From contig JASCPH010000004.1 in NCBI GenBank assembly GCA_029959545.1, positions 40,136 to 104,135 on the forward strand: a DNA stretch of 64,000 bases, in the 5' to 3' direction. Positions 18,060 through 25,603 of this stretch are shown in pieces; the stretch's first letter is position 1, and every line of letters starts with the position of its first letter. Source of the stretch: Microbacteriaceae bacterium PS02066. Lineage in GTDB: Bacteria > Actinomycetota > Actinomycetes > Actinomycetales > Microbacteriaceae. The notes under the pieces were generated by a model. It saw only the letters and a list, made by a program, of their open reading frames with translations. It was not told the DNA's origin and did not search any database. Made by a program: the position numbers and the translations under genes.

Positions 18060-18344
18060 CTACGCCGTAAGCCAGTTCGTTTTGTCCGAAAGGTGATCGC
18101 GGCGTCCAACTCGTGTTCGGTCTGTGGAGAAGACGGATCGCGCGAGAACCCGCTGCAAGTAGCGCACATCGTTCCGTTTGGGCTTGGCGTCGTGCATTTC
18201 AAGCTCACGCCGGAGTGGTTGGACAGCCCGGCGAACCTGCGCTGGGCACACCGTCGCGTCTGCAACAAGGCCGCCGAGTTGAGCGTCGATCAGACGCGGG
18301 CGCACCTAATCGAACTCGGCGTCCTGCCCGCCGACAGTGCCTGA
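18060..18344 (+). pseudogene. HNH endonuclease gene, 3' half
   Basis: Codons 57-150 of the interrupted gene that begins at 11796. This half holds the whole catalytic module: CSVCG zinc-finger Cys pair, the first catalytic His in VAHIVPF, the Asn in SPANLRW, and the closing VCNK motif. It fits the small zinc-stabilised HNH nucleases. The half has no start or ribosome-binding site of its own; a chance in-frame ATG at 17991 inside the IS could give a fusion starting in antisense-free IS sequence, so weak production of the nuclease domain cannot be excluded. Originally it was translationally coupled to the OLD ATPase. Confidence 0.85.
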
Positions 18345-18384
18345 CCCCGCGCTGGACGTTGGTCGCGGACGACCTAAATGATGT

Positions 18385-19536
18385 CTACGCGGCCAGGCCG
18401 AAAGGGTCCAGCGACTTCGACTCGATGTCTCGTGAGACACCCGACTTGCGCATAAAGCATGGATCCAGGAACCGCATCAGCCCCATGTCGGCACGCAACT
18501 TCTTGAGCTTGGCGGTGTCGTGATATCCGTCCGTGAACCGCTGCCGCAGTTCATCGAGGAACATCGGGCCGATGACCTTCATGATGTTGGTCTCGGTTGT
18601 GTAGTGTTCACCGAGCTCACGCCGAGCTGCCTTGTCTTTGACAGCCTGGAAGAGGCTGCCGAAGATGGCCGGCGAGATCGCAGACCAGTTGAACATCGCC
18701 GCCGAGATCAGCCGGTCACGCATGCCGGCATCGAACGACGGGATCGACACCGATTCCTCAAAGACCCCGCCGTTGACGTAGGGGAACCGCGAGATTAGCT
18801 CGTCGAGGTTCGACTGCCGACGAGACGGCTCGCGCCCCATGACCTGGTACAACAACGACAGCTGAGGCCCGAGGTCGGAACCATCCGTCGCGGTGCGGGT
18901 CTCGAGGAACTCGAGGAACAGATCGCGATCCCACACTCCGGCGTCATCAGCGTAGAGGGCGAACAAGGTGCGCACCAGGAACACCGACGCCTCGTGATCG
19001 TCGTACCCAGACCCCTCGAGAGCCTCGTAGAGGGACGCCATCAGCTTCGCCGCTTTGATTGACGCCGACTCCTGCGCCTTCGATCCGAAGGTGCGCTCAC
19101 CGTACCCGGCGAGGAACGCCAGCGCGTCGGCACGATCCCGCATCTGGGTCAGGGTGAACTCCTGCACGCCCTCGCTCTCAGCGTGAAGGTCGAGCAGGCG
19201 GAACCGGCGGAAGTCGCTCGTGATGACCCACCGAGGAACCTCCGGGTCGGGAAGGTCGTCGATGTAGTCGAGCGCCTGCTGCTCGGCCGCAACGAGATCT
19301 TTGCCGGCCGACTTCATCTCGATAAGTGCGAGACCAGGGATCAGCGCGTCGATGTATCCGCGCGAGCCGGTCGATGAGCGCTTGACGCGCTTCTCGTAGA
19401 ACGCCGCGCGGGTCTGGGTGATCCCGTACACGCCGAGCAGATCCCGAACGAAAGATTGCGCTTGCTGTCGCTCGTCGCCGGGCTCATCCTGCCAATCGCG
19501 GGTGAATTGCGCAGCGCGGGCTCGGATCTCATTCAT
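18385..19536 (-). pseudogene. MmeI/type IIL-like restriction-modification enzyme, N-terminal fragment
   Basis: 383 residues corresponding to the front of the single-chain type IIL (MmeI/YeeA-like) R-M enzymes, normally over 900 aa. A nuclease motif of PD-(D/E)xK type is visible (YIDALIPG...LIEMKSAG near residues 65-80). The helical spacer and the ELGEHYTTETNI stretch that leads into the methylase follow. The frame breaks just after FLDP, exactly at methylase motif I (expected DPACGxGNF), and continues through 24 unrelated codons to a stop. ATG 19536 was chosen as the point where homology begins. Without the methylase and target-recognition domains the protein cannot work. Confidence 0.8.
18426..18439. 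repeat. Palindrome TGTCTC-GT-GAGACA beside the MmeI breakpoint
   Basis: A perfect 6-bp inverted repeat around a 2-bp centre about 20 bp from the point where the MmeI-like gene loses homology. It could be the remnant of a mobile-element end or a recombination site that caused the truncation. No matching second copy was noticed. Confidence 0.4.
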
Positions 19537-19653
19537 CGACAGTGACTTCGGCACGATCCCAACGGTATCCGCCCAGGCCCCTCTCGCCTCATACCACCCA
19601 CCCTGCCCACGGCGTGGCTGGGGATGCTGCGGCGGCATCATCATCATCATGCA

Positions 19654-19700
19654 TTGACATGGGTGACTACCGGCCCTAGGGTAGTGAATGTCACATTCAC
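19654..19700 (+). promoter_or_regulatory. Promoter with overlapping 17-bp operator
   Basis: TTGACA (19654-19659), 17-bp spacer, TAGGGT (19677-19682), then the palindrome GTGAATGTCACATTCAC at 19684-19700, which covers the expected transcription start. The same arrangement (TTGACC, 17 bp, TAAGCT, the identical palindrome) lies at 62191-62236. Position over the start suggests repression. A run of five CAT triplets lies just upstream at 19636-19650. Confidence 0.75.
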
Positions 19701-19722
19701 CACCTACCGAGGGGGTCTCATC

Positions 19723-20238
19723 ATGCGCGCGTTTCCCGTGAACCGCGACACCATCGACCTGCTGGTCACCGCCGCCTACATTTCCACGCCCGCCTACCGC
19801 AGCAACACTCCGCGCGAGCTCGCGGAGAACGCCGACCGGATGGGTCAGAGCCTCTGGGACGAGAACTACGCGAGCGTCAGCTACGCGATCAAGCAGCACA
19901 TCGCCGCACCGCGCTACGAATGGCAGCCGGTCGCCGAGATCGTCCCCATGGCCGATGACGAGCAGGCGTTGCAGATCGAGCGCAGCCGTCTCTTACTCGC
20001 CGAAGTCTCCTGCCACCACCCCGGATGGGATCAGTCCCCTGCGCGTGACCTCGTCGAACGCCTCGGCGACGCGATCGCACGTCGGTTCGCCCACCGGACG
20101 CTCGTCGACTCCCCCGACCACCTGGGCGTGAAGGAGTACGAGGGCCTGCACCGCGCCGCGGAGGTCTGGGAACGGGAGATCGGGTTCCGTCACCCGCTCG
20201 CCCACGACGCGGCCGCGCGGGAAGGGAGCCGGCCATGA
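19723..20238 (+). CDS. Hypothetical protein, first gene of the operator-controlled operon
   Basis: 171-aa soluble protein I do not recognise. ATG 19723 follows GAGGGGG by about 8 bp and comes 22 bp after the operator palindrome, so it is the first gene of a regulated transcript. The sequence is acidic to neutral and predicted largely helical, with repeated DR/ER pairs and no membrane segment or known motif. Its stop overlaps the ATG of the DUF3560 gene (ATGA), which suggests a joint function. Similar small proteins accompany DUF3560 genes on actinobacterial plasmids as far as I recall, but no activity can be assigned. Confidence 0.75.
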   Translation: MRAFPVNRDTIDLLVTAAYISTPAYRSNTPRELAENADRMGQSLWDENYASVSYAIKQHIAAPRYEWQPVAEIVPMADDEQALQIERSRLLLAEVSCHHPGWDQSPARDLVERLGDAIARRFAHRTLVDSPDHLGVKEYEGLHRAAEVWEREIGFRHPLAHDAAAREGSRP

Positions 20239-21188
20239 CGCTCACGATCATCCACGCTGCCGCGGAAGGCACCCTCATCGAAGGGACCAGCCGGGGCGAC
20301 GGCACGGCCGATGCTCTCAAGGCCAACGGCTGGCGGTGGAGCCGGGCGCTCGGATCCTGGTACATCCCCCACTCCCGCGACCGCGAACCGAAGACCGCGA
20401 TCATCAACCGCACCGCCGAGCAGCTCACCTCTGCCGGGTTCGTTGTCGAGATTTCGATCGACTATGAACGCCGGGCTGCGGCCGTCGTCGAGGCTGACCT
20501 GGTCGACCGCAGGGACGACCGCGCTGCCGCACTGTCGGAGCGCGCCGCTCGGCGCCAACAGGACGCCACAGAGGAGGCGGAGCGCGCAGCACGCGCGCTG
20601 CGACGTCTCCCTGAAGGTGGCGAGCCCATCAAGGTCGGACACCACTCGGAGGCCGGCCACCGCCGAGCGATCGCGAAGGCGGACGCGGCGATCCGCCGCT
20701 CGATCGACGCCGACGCGGAGGCACGGCGCGCCCAGGTGCGTGCCGACATCGCGGCCGCGTCGAACGATGCGCGGTACGCGCCGATCACTGTGGCGAACCG
20801 GATCGAGAAGCTCCGTGCAGACCTTGCCGGGATCCGTCGACGTCTCGACGGTTCCCGACGCACCCTCCCCGGCGGGTATGTCGAGGTCACGGTCGCAGCG
20901 ACCGGCGCCTACGCCGAGCGGCTCGAGCGGGAGCTGGCCGCGACCGATGATCAGCTCATCTACTGGCAGGAGGTCCGGGCCGAGCAGATCGCGACCGGTG
21001 TCGCCACCGACCACAGCAGGGACACCATCGACGTCGGGGACCAGATCAAGTACTTCGGTAGCTGGTGCACCGTCACGCGCACAAACCCGAAGAGCGTCAC
21101 GATCGTCGACGCCTACGGCCACCGTGGCACCGTCCCGTACACGCATATCCGCGAGCACCGTGCCGGCCAGAGCGGGGCGAGCTCATGA
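20235..21188 (+). CDS. DUF3560 domain protein
   Basis: 317-aa protein of the DUF3560 family, common on actinobacterial plasmids and conjugative elements, function unknown. The hallmark is PIKVGHHSEAGHRRAI near residues 131-146. The stretch from residue ~70 to ~260 is rich in Ala, Arg and Glu and probably forms long coiled-coil helices. The first ~60 residues (NGWRWSRALGSWYIPHSRD) look like a small separate domain. The C-terminal ~55 residues (VGDQIKYFG...VPYTHIREH) look like a beta-rich module. Its ATG overlaps the previous stop, and its stop overlaps the next start, so it is in the middle of a coupled operon. Confidence 0.85.
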   Translation: MTLTIIHAAAEGTLIEGTSRGDGTADALKANGWRWSRALGSWYIPHSRDREPKTAIINRTAEQLTSAGFVVEISIDYERRAAAVVEADLVDRRDDRAAALSERAARRQQDATEEAERAARALRRLPEGGEPIKVGHHSEAGHRRAIAKADAAIRRSIDADAEARRAQVRADIAAASNDARYAPITVANRIEKLRADLAGIRRRLDGSRRTLPGGYVEVTVAATGAYAERLERELAATDDQLIYWQEVRAEQIATGVATDHSRDTIDVGDQIKYFGSWCTVTRTNPKSVTIVDAYGHRGTVPYTHIREHRAGQSGASS

Positions 21189-21406
21189 CCATCGCCGCCC
21201 GTCCCCGCACGATCCCGGAGCCCACGACTCGTTGGCTCCGCCGGCTCGCGATCGCGCTGCTGTACATCGCGGCCGCGGTCCTCGCTGGGTGGCTCGGGAT
21301 CCTCGCCGCGCCGATCCTTGATCGCATCATCATCACCGCTGTAGCGGTGATCCTCGTCCCCCTCACCATCGCGCTCGTGATCGACTTCTTCCGCAATCCT
21401 GATTGA
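21185..21406 (+). CDS. Small two-helix membrane protein
   Basis: 73 aa with two hydrophobic helices (residues ~22-42 and ~47-66) separated by a short turn and preceded by a basic N-terminus (RWLRR), so a hairpin with both ends in the cytoplasm is likely. ATG 21185 overlaps the DUF3560 stop (ATGA). No family is recognised. It may anchor a product of this operon in the membrane. Confidence 0.7.
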   Translation: MTIAARPRTIPEPTTRWLRRLAIALLYIAAAVLAGWLGILAAPILDRIIITAVAVILVPLTIALVIDFFRNPD

Positions 21407-21413
21407 GCGTCCG

Positions 21414-21647
21414 ATGCCCGCCTACAAGGTTCAGTGGCAGCAGCGCGTTGACGTCACCGCCACCGTCACTGTGGAGCTCGACGAGCTCGCAGCATGGGCC
21501 TGCGAGCATCTCGGGCTGCGCACGCTCGACGTCGGCACGCCGACGGATGCAGCGCCGGTCGGGGTTCGGCGGATGCTCGAGCTGAACAGGCCTCTCCGGG
21601 AGGAGCTGCTGCAGCGGTGGGCAGCGGCGCACATGCCGCACAGATGA
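21414..21647 (+). CDS. Small hypothetical protein
   Basis: 77 aa, starting 7 bp after the membrane protein gene. The first ~25 residues are predicted beta-strand (VQWQQRVDVTATVTVEL), followed by helical, Arg- and Leu-rich sequence. The pattern recalls small plasmid proteins with a front beta-hairpin, like that encoded at 53384. No function can be proposed. It is the last gene before a strong bidirectional terminator. Confidence 0.6.
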   Translation: MPAYKVQWQQRVDVTATVTVELDELAAWACEHLGLRTLDVGTPTDAAPVGVRRMLELNRPLREELLQRWAAAHMPHR

Positions 21648-21670
21648 TGTCCCACTCGGACGAGCAGAGC

Positions 21671-21708
21671 AGAGGCCCCGCCGGCGAAGAGCTGCCGGCG
21701 GGGCCTCT
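21671..21708. terminator. Bidirectional terminator between convergent operons
   Basis: AGAGGCCCCGCCGGC pairs perfectly with GCCGGCGGGGCCTCT across an 8-base loop (15-bp stem). It sits between the stop of the rightward operon (21647) and the stop of the leftward conjugation block (21717), serving both. Confidence 0.9.
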
Positions 21709-21716
21709 GCTGTCAG

Positions 21717-21977
21717 TCACGCGAGCCGCTGCGCGAGCTCGTCGATCTTGTCGGGACGGAAGCCCGACCAGTGATCCTCATCCGTGATGACGACCGGCGC
21801 CTGCAGATAGCCGAGCGACTTGACCTGCTCGAGCGCCGCGGCGTCCTCGCTGAGGTCGACGACGTCGTAGTCGATGCCCTTCGCATCCAGTGCGCGATAC
21901 GTCGCGGTGCACTGCACGCACGATGGCTTCGTGAACAGCGTGATCGACTTGTCGCCGTTCGTCAGTGTGGTTGTCAT
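21717..21977 (-). CDS. Glutaredoxin/NrdH-like redoxin
   Basis: 86-aa thioredoxin-fold protein with a CVQC active site near residues 21-24 and the YLQAPVV cis-proline segment near residue 60, as in NrdH redoxins. No ribonucleotide reductase gene is near, so it more likely serves the conjugation block, for example by keeping cysteines of envelope proteins reduced, than dNTP synthesis. It is the last gene of the leftward block, 51 bp after the small membrane protein gene. AGGAGGAGAGATC upstream gives a very strong ribosome-binding site. Confidence 0.85.
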   Translation of the reverse strand: MTTTLTNGDKSITLFTKPSCVQCTATYRALDAKGIDYDVVDLSEDAAALEQVKSLGYLQAPVVITDEDHWSGFRPDKIDELAQRLA

Positions 21978-22028
21978 GGGTGATCTCTCCTCCTTTCTGG
22001 GTCTCGTTTGCTGAGCATGGCGGACAGC

Positions 22029-22316
22029 TCAGACACGGGCAGCCGCGCGGCGCTTGAGCCACACGATGAGCGCGATCGCACCGATCAGGATCGCGAGAAT
22101 GACGAGGATCTGCCCCCAGCCGAGCCCAACGCCGTCGACGACAGCGATCGCCACGGCATCGCCCTGCTCGAGCAAGTGGTACTGCAGCATCCACGCGCGC
22201 AGCGGATCGAGGAACATCCCCAGCGACACGGCGCCGCTAGCCAGGACGAGCACGGCGATCAGCAGCAGCGAGATCCAGTCGTCTTCCGACACGCTCTGGT
22301 TCGACATCCGGCTCAT
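22029..22316 (-). CDS. Small membrane protein of the transfer region
   Basis: 95 aa with two predicted membrane helices (residues ~16-36 and ~68-88) and a basic tail (WLKRRAAARV). The N-terminal ~14 residues are polar. No family is recognised. It lies 46 bp downstream of the coupling ATPase gene and is probably co-transcribed from promoter motif A; a role as a membrane partner of the ATPase is possible but not shown. Confidence 0.7.
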   Translation of the reverse strand: MSRMSNQSVSEDDWISLLLIAVLVLASGAVSLGMFLDPLRAWMLQYHLLEQGDAVAIAVVDGVGLGWGQILVILAILIGAIALIVWLKRRAAARV

Positions 22317-22362
22317 CCCTTCTCTCGGGGCCAGGTGGCCCGCAGCGTCATGGCGGCCACGA

Positions 22363-24468
22363 TCACGCAGCCTCGGGTCGGCGGTAGCTGACCACCGAGT
22401 TGTCGAAGACCGTCAGCAACCCGTCCTCGCCGTTGTCGAGGTCGCGGTACTCGATCGCGAGGTACTCGTCGTCGACGACATCGGGCTCCACACCCTCGAT
22501 CACGGCCCACAGGCCCAAGGCCGAGTCGACGAGCAGGAGATCTCCGACCTCGAGCTCCACCGCGGGCCCCTCGAGCGATTCGCCGTACCCGTCGCCGTCC
22601 GCGGCCGCGTCGACGTCAGGTGTCTCGTCGTCGACATCGGGGACGAACCTGACTCGCTCGCGCGGGTCCAGCGGAGTGACGTTCGCGGGGCGGAGGGGTT
22701 CGTGCTTGCTCGTCGACGAGGCCGCGGGATCCCACGGGACGATCTCGGCCGAAGCCCACTGGAAGTAGTCGGGCTCGATCTCCTCGCCCTCGCCATCGTC
22801 GGTGAGCTCCGCTTCCGGGTCGCGCACCATCATCCGCTCGTAGTCCGCGACCTCGGGGCGCAGCGCCGCCAGGTGATCCCAGTCGCCCTTGTCGGTGGAG
22901 TCGAGCTTCGCTGGATCCGGCGTGTAGAACGCCTGGATCTCAACGGGGAGGGACTCGGCGTTCAGGGTGACGCCACGGCCGCGCTTGTTGCGCGGGATCG
23001 CGACACCGACCGCGAAGCTGTCCCACATCATGTTGGCGCCCTGCGGAGAGAGACGGCCGAAGCTGACGCGGGCGCCGAAGTTGTCTCGCATCTCACCGCC
23101 GAGGAACTCGACGTCGGGACGCTGCAGGCCCAGCAGGATGTGGATCTTCGCGGATCGCGCCAGGCGGGCGAGGTCGGAGAGCAGATCGAGGACGGGAGCC
23201 TGCGCTGGCGCCCCCTTGGGCTTGACCGTCTTGTACCACCGCTGCACGCGCGCCTTGAACGTCGCGTACTCGTCGATGATCAGGGCGAGCGGGTCGAAGT
23301 CCTCGAGACGGGCCGTGCCGTTCTCGAGCTGCGAGTACCGCTCCTCCATGAGCTCGTGCGCGGCATGCAGCATCCGCACCTGGTGCTCCACGCGCGCGCC
23401 GACGAGCTCGACGTTGGGCCAGTCCCGGAACCCGGCGAACTCGATCCTCTTCCCATCGAGTACCCACACCCGCCAGTGCGCGTGCGCCAGGTGGGTGAGC
23501 ACCGTGTGCTGAAAGCTGGTCTTGCCCGATCCGGTGCCACCGATGACGAGGCAGTGCGGAGAGACCGCCGGATGCCACGACTGGATCTGGCCGTCCTCGT
23601 CGGGGCCGATCGGGATCCTGAACGCCTTGTAGGCGGCATGGGTGAGCGCGGCTGCGGGCTCCACTTCGTGCAGGACCATGTCTGGCATCGTCGGCCGGAC
23701 CTCGAACGTGATCTTGTCGCCTTCGAGATCCCAGTGCGCCCGCCACCGGCCGGGAAGCATCGAAGAGACCACCTTCTCGACCTGAGAGCGTCGGGCGGCG
23801 ATGGCCATCTTCGGCCCCACGTTGTGCTTGACCTCGATCTTCGAGACCGATCCGTCCTCGGCGCACTTCACAGAGACGTTCGCGCTCGGGTCGATGACCA
23901 GCTTGACGACCTCGATCGCGCGCTGCTGCTCGCGGGAGATCGGATCGCTGGCTGGGGCGAGCTCGACGACGAGCACGCAGCGCCTCGAGTTGTGCTTGCG
24001 CACCCGGTACTCCGCTCCGAGCCGGCGGGCCAGGCCGGCGAGGATCTGATCGACGAAGCGAGGATCGGTGTCGTCGACGTGTGAGGCGTATCGGATCTTG
24101 ATGCGCTCCGGGAGTCCCACCCATCCGCGGGTCCACTTCACCGGCTCGACGAGCGCGCGCGTCGGCTGCGCCGCGCCGAGCAGTGGAAGCACCGCCTCGA
24201 TCGCCGGGTCCATCCGACCCTCACGCTGGAAGGTGCGCACACCGGACACGACGGCGGCGGCGGCGAGCAGCACCGCGACGACCCACAGCAGCGGAACCAG
24301 ATCGGTGAACGGCCGCACCGCGTTCAGCCCCGTCACTGCCGTCGCCAGAGCGATGCACAGCAGCGCCGGGATGATCCCGGTCAGCTGACGTCGGGGAAGA
24401 ACACCCAACGCCACCGCTGCCGGTGCGGGCGGTCGTGCCGGCGGACGTGATGCCACACGAGTTGCCAT
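22363..24468 (-). CDS. FtsK/SpoIIIE-type coupling ATPase
   Basis: 701-aa DNA-pumping ATPase, likely the coupling protein that feeds DNA to the type IV secretion channel. Two membrane helices lie at residues ~25-45 and ~55-75. Walker A GGTGSGKTS is near residue 315, Walker B (LALIIDEYATF) near residue 395, and an FtsK-like QRPD motif near residue 455. The C-terminal ~190 residues are acidic and variable. AGGAGG stands 6 bp before ATG 24468, and promoter motif A is centred 60 bp upstream. FtsK-type plasmid proteins in Actinobacteria can move double-stranded DNA without a relaxase, but the VirB4 gene nearby argues for a T4SS partner. Confidence 0.9.
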   Translation of the reverse strand: MATRVASRPPARPPAPAAVALGVLPRRQLTGIIPALLCIALATAVTGLNAVRPFTDLVPLLWVVAVLLAAAAVVSGVRTFQREGRMDPAIEAVLPLLGAAQPTRALVEPVKWTRGWVGLPERIKIRYASHVDDTDPRFVDQILAGLARRLGAEYRVRKHNSRRCVLVVELAPASDPISREQQRAIEVVKLVIDPSANVSVKCAEDGSVSKIEVKHNVGPKMAIAARRSQVEKVVSSMLPGRWRAHWDLEGDKITFEVRPTMPDMVLHEVEPAAALTHAAYKAFRIPIGPDEDGQIQSWHPAVSPHCLVIGGTGSGKTSFQHTVLTHLAHAHWRVWVLDGKRIEFAGFRDWPNVELVGARVEHQVRMLHAAHELMEERYSQLENGTARLEDFDPLALIIDEYATFKARVQRWYKTVKPKGAPAQAPVLDLLSDLARLARSAKIHILLGLQRPDVEFLGGEMRDNFGARVSFGRLSPQGANMMWDSFAVGVAIPRNKRGRGVTLNAESLPVEIQAFYTPDPAKLDSTDKGDWDHLAALRPEVADYERMMVRDPEAELTDDGEGEEIEPDYFQWASAEIVPWDPAASSTSKHEPLRPANVTPLDPRERVRFVPDVDDETPDVDAAADGDGYGESLEGPAVELEVGDLLLVDSALGLWAVIEGVEPDVVDDEYLAIEYRDLDNGEDGLLTVFDNSVVSYRRPEAA

Positions 24469-24513
24469 TCGAGCCTCCTGAGCGGGCCGAGTACTTCACG
24501 ACCCTCTTGCGAG

Positions 24514-24545
24514 GTATAGGCCGGCGATCGGCTCCTTCGCGGACA
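24514..24545 (-). promoter_or_regulatory. Bipartite promoter motif A (coupling ATPase)
   Basis: On the minus strand: TGTCCGCGAA, 13 bp, GGCCTATAC, then C. TATACC fits a -10 element; CGCGAA lies 17 bp upstream of it in the -35 position. The expected start of transcription is about 38 bp before the ATG at 24468. Identical motif with the same spacer occurs at 33739, 41906 and 54957. Confidence 0.8.
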
Positions 24546-24633
24546 TCGCGGATTCTCCGCGTGCCCTGACGCACTCGTGATGTCCCCTACGCCAGAGTGA
24601 GCCCGAGGAGATCGAGACGGTGGACTGGAAACG

Positions 24634-24850
24634 GGTATTGCGCCACATCGCGGCGCGCATGAGCGCAATACCTCCGCTACACCCGCGCTTGACACGGGTG
24701 ATAGGATCAAGCCCGATCGGCGTTCTGCCGCAGGCACGGTTGTCGAATCGAGCTTGACCCCCTCCCCCTGGGAAATATTTCCAGCAGCAACCCTCGCGCA
24801 GGTATGGCGCAATATCGCGGCGCATATCGGCGGCATACTGCGGCGCATAC
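24634..24850. repeat. Second CGC-phased array with a long inverted repeat
   Basis: GGTATTGCGC (24634-24643) and GCGCAATACC (24663-24672) form a perfect 10-bp inverted repeat around 19 bp. CGC triplets recur about every 11 bp from 24641 to 24686, and again as CGCAATAT, CGCATATC, GGCATACT, CGCATACT from 24808 to 24850. The pattern resembles the larger array before parA. It lies just beyond the 3' end of a tandem ribbon-helix-helix gene and before promoter A, so it may be that protein's binding site. Bases 24546-24633 show no gene. Confidence 0.6.
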
Positions 24851-24859
24851 TCCCTGCAA

Positions 24860-24881
24860 CACCCCGGAGCTCGCCGGGGTG
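24860..24881 (-). terminator. Hairpin after the tandem ribbon-helix-helix gene
   Basis: CACCCCGG-AGCTCG-CCGGGGTG, a perfect 8-bp stem starting 4 bp beyond the stop at 24885. No T-run follows, so termination would be GC-stem driven, as is common in Actinobacteria. Confidence 0.65.
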
Positions 24882-24884
24882 AGG

Positions 24885-25478
24885 TCAGTCGTCGGTGGCG
24901 TCGGGCGGGGTCTGCGCCTGCCGCCGGCGCTCCCATTCGCCGCGGAGCCACTCGCCTTGACGTTGCGCTGCGGCACGACTGATGCCCCGTGCCTTGGCCG
25001 GCGCCGGCGGGAACGGGACGCCTTCGTTGTAGAGCTGCTCGAGATGGCTCGCTTCGCGCTCGAAGGCGACCTCGACGAGACCGGCCAACGCTGGGGCGCC
25101 CTCCGGCTTATCCTTCGTCGCCCACCACGCAGCCTTGAGCCGCGCATGCAGGGCAACCGGCAGGTAGTAGGTCTGGTGGCGGTACCCGGAAGCCCCCTTG
25201 GGGTTGACCCCCTGGGCGCGGGTGGGCGCGGCTTGGAACGGGACGCCCTCGTTGTAGAGCTGCTCGAGACGGTCGGCCTCGTGGCCGATCGCGACCTCGA
25301 CGAGACCGGCCAACGCCGGCGCGCCCTCCGGTTCGTCTCTCGTCGCCCACCACGCAGCCTTGAGCCGCGAGTGCAGGGCAACCGGGAGGAAGTACGCGAT
25401 TGAGCGGTAGCCGGTGGCCGAGACTGACCCTGCGGGTCGGTCGGCGTCGCCAGTGGCGCTGACATCTGTTGAGGGCAC
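24885..25478 (-). CDS. ParB-like protein with two tandem ribbon-helix-helix domains
   Basis: 197 aa built of two near-identical ~62-residue units (residues ~24-86 and ~96-158), each reading YFLPVALHSRLKAAW / YYLPVALHARLKAAW and ending LEQLYNEGVPF. The pattern of a beta-strand with two helices matches plasmid ParB-type ribbon-helix-helix proteins, which normally dimerise; here one chain contains both halves. A basic C-terminal tail (GEWERRRQAQ) follows. GTG 25478 is used, but ATG 25465 is possible. DNA binding is expected, most simply to the CGC-phased array at 24634-24850. It lies between the peptidase and coupling-ATPase genes, far from parA, so a role in transfer control or as a second partition protein is open. 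Confidence 0.7.
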   Translation of the reverse strand: MPSTDVSATGDADRPAGSVSATGYRSIAYFLPVALHSRLKAAWWATRDEPEGAPALAGLVEVAIGHEADRLEQLYNEGVPFQAAPTRAQGVNPKGASGYRHQTYYLPVALHARLKAAWWATKDKPEGAPALAGLVEVAFEREASHLEQLYNEGVPFPPAPAKARGISRAAAQRQGEWLRGEWERRRQAQTPPDATDD

Positions 25479-25603
25479 GAGTCACCGTCTGAATGGGGGA
25501 GGCTTCGGCCCCGTTTCGGGCCGGGGCTGATCCCCACACTACAGGCCGGTTTCCAGGTCGTCAGTAGGGCGCAAACCGTGATATCGCGCGGGTTTCCAGG
25601 GGG

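Noticed and set aside
19636..19650. (CAT)5 microsatellite before the 19723 operon
   Set aside because: Five triplets can arise by chance, and the position upstream of the -35 box gives no clear function.
24689..24708. TTGACA and TAGGAT near each other as a promoter
   Set aside because: Only 7-8 bp lie between the boxes, far too short, and no gene follows on that strand.
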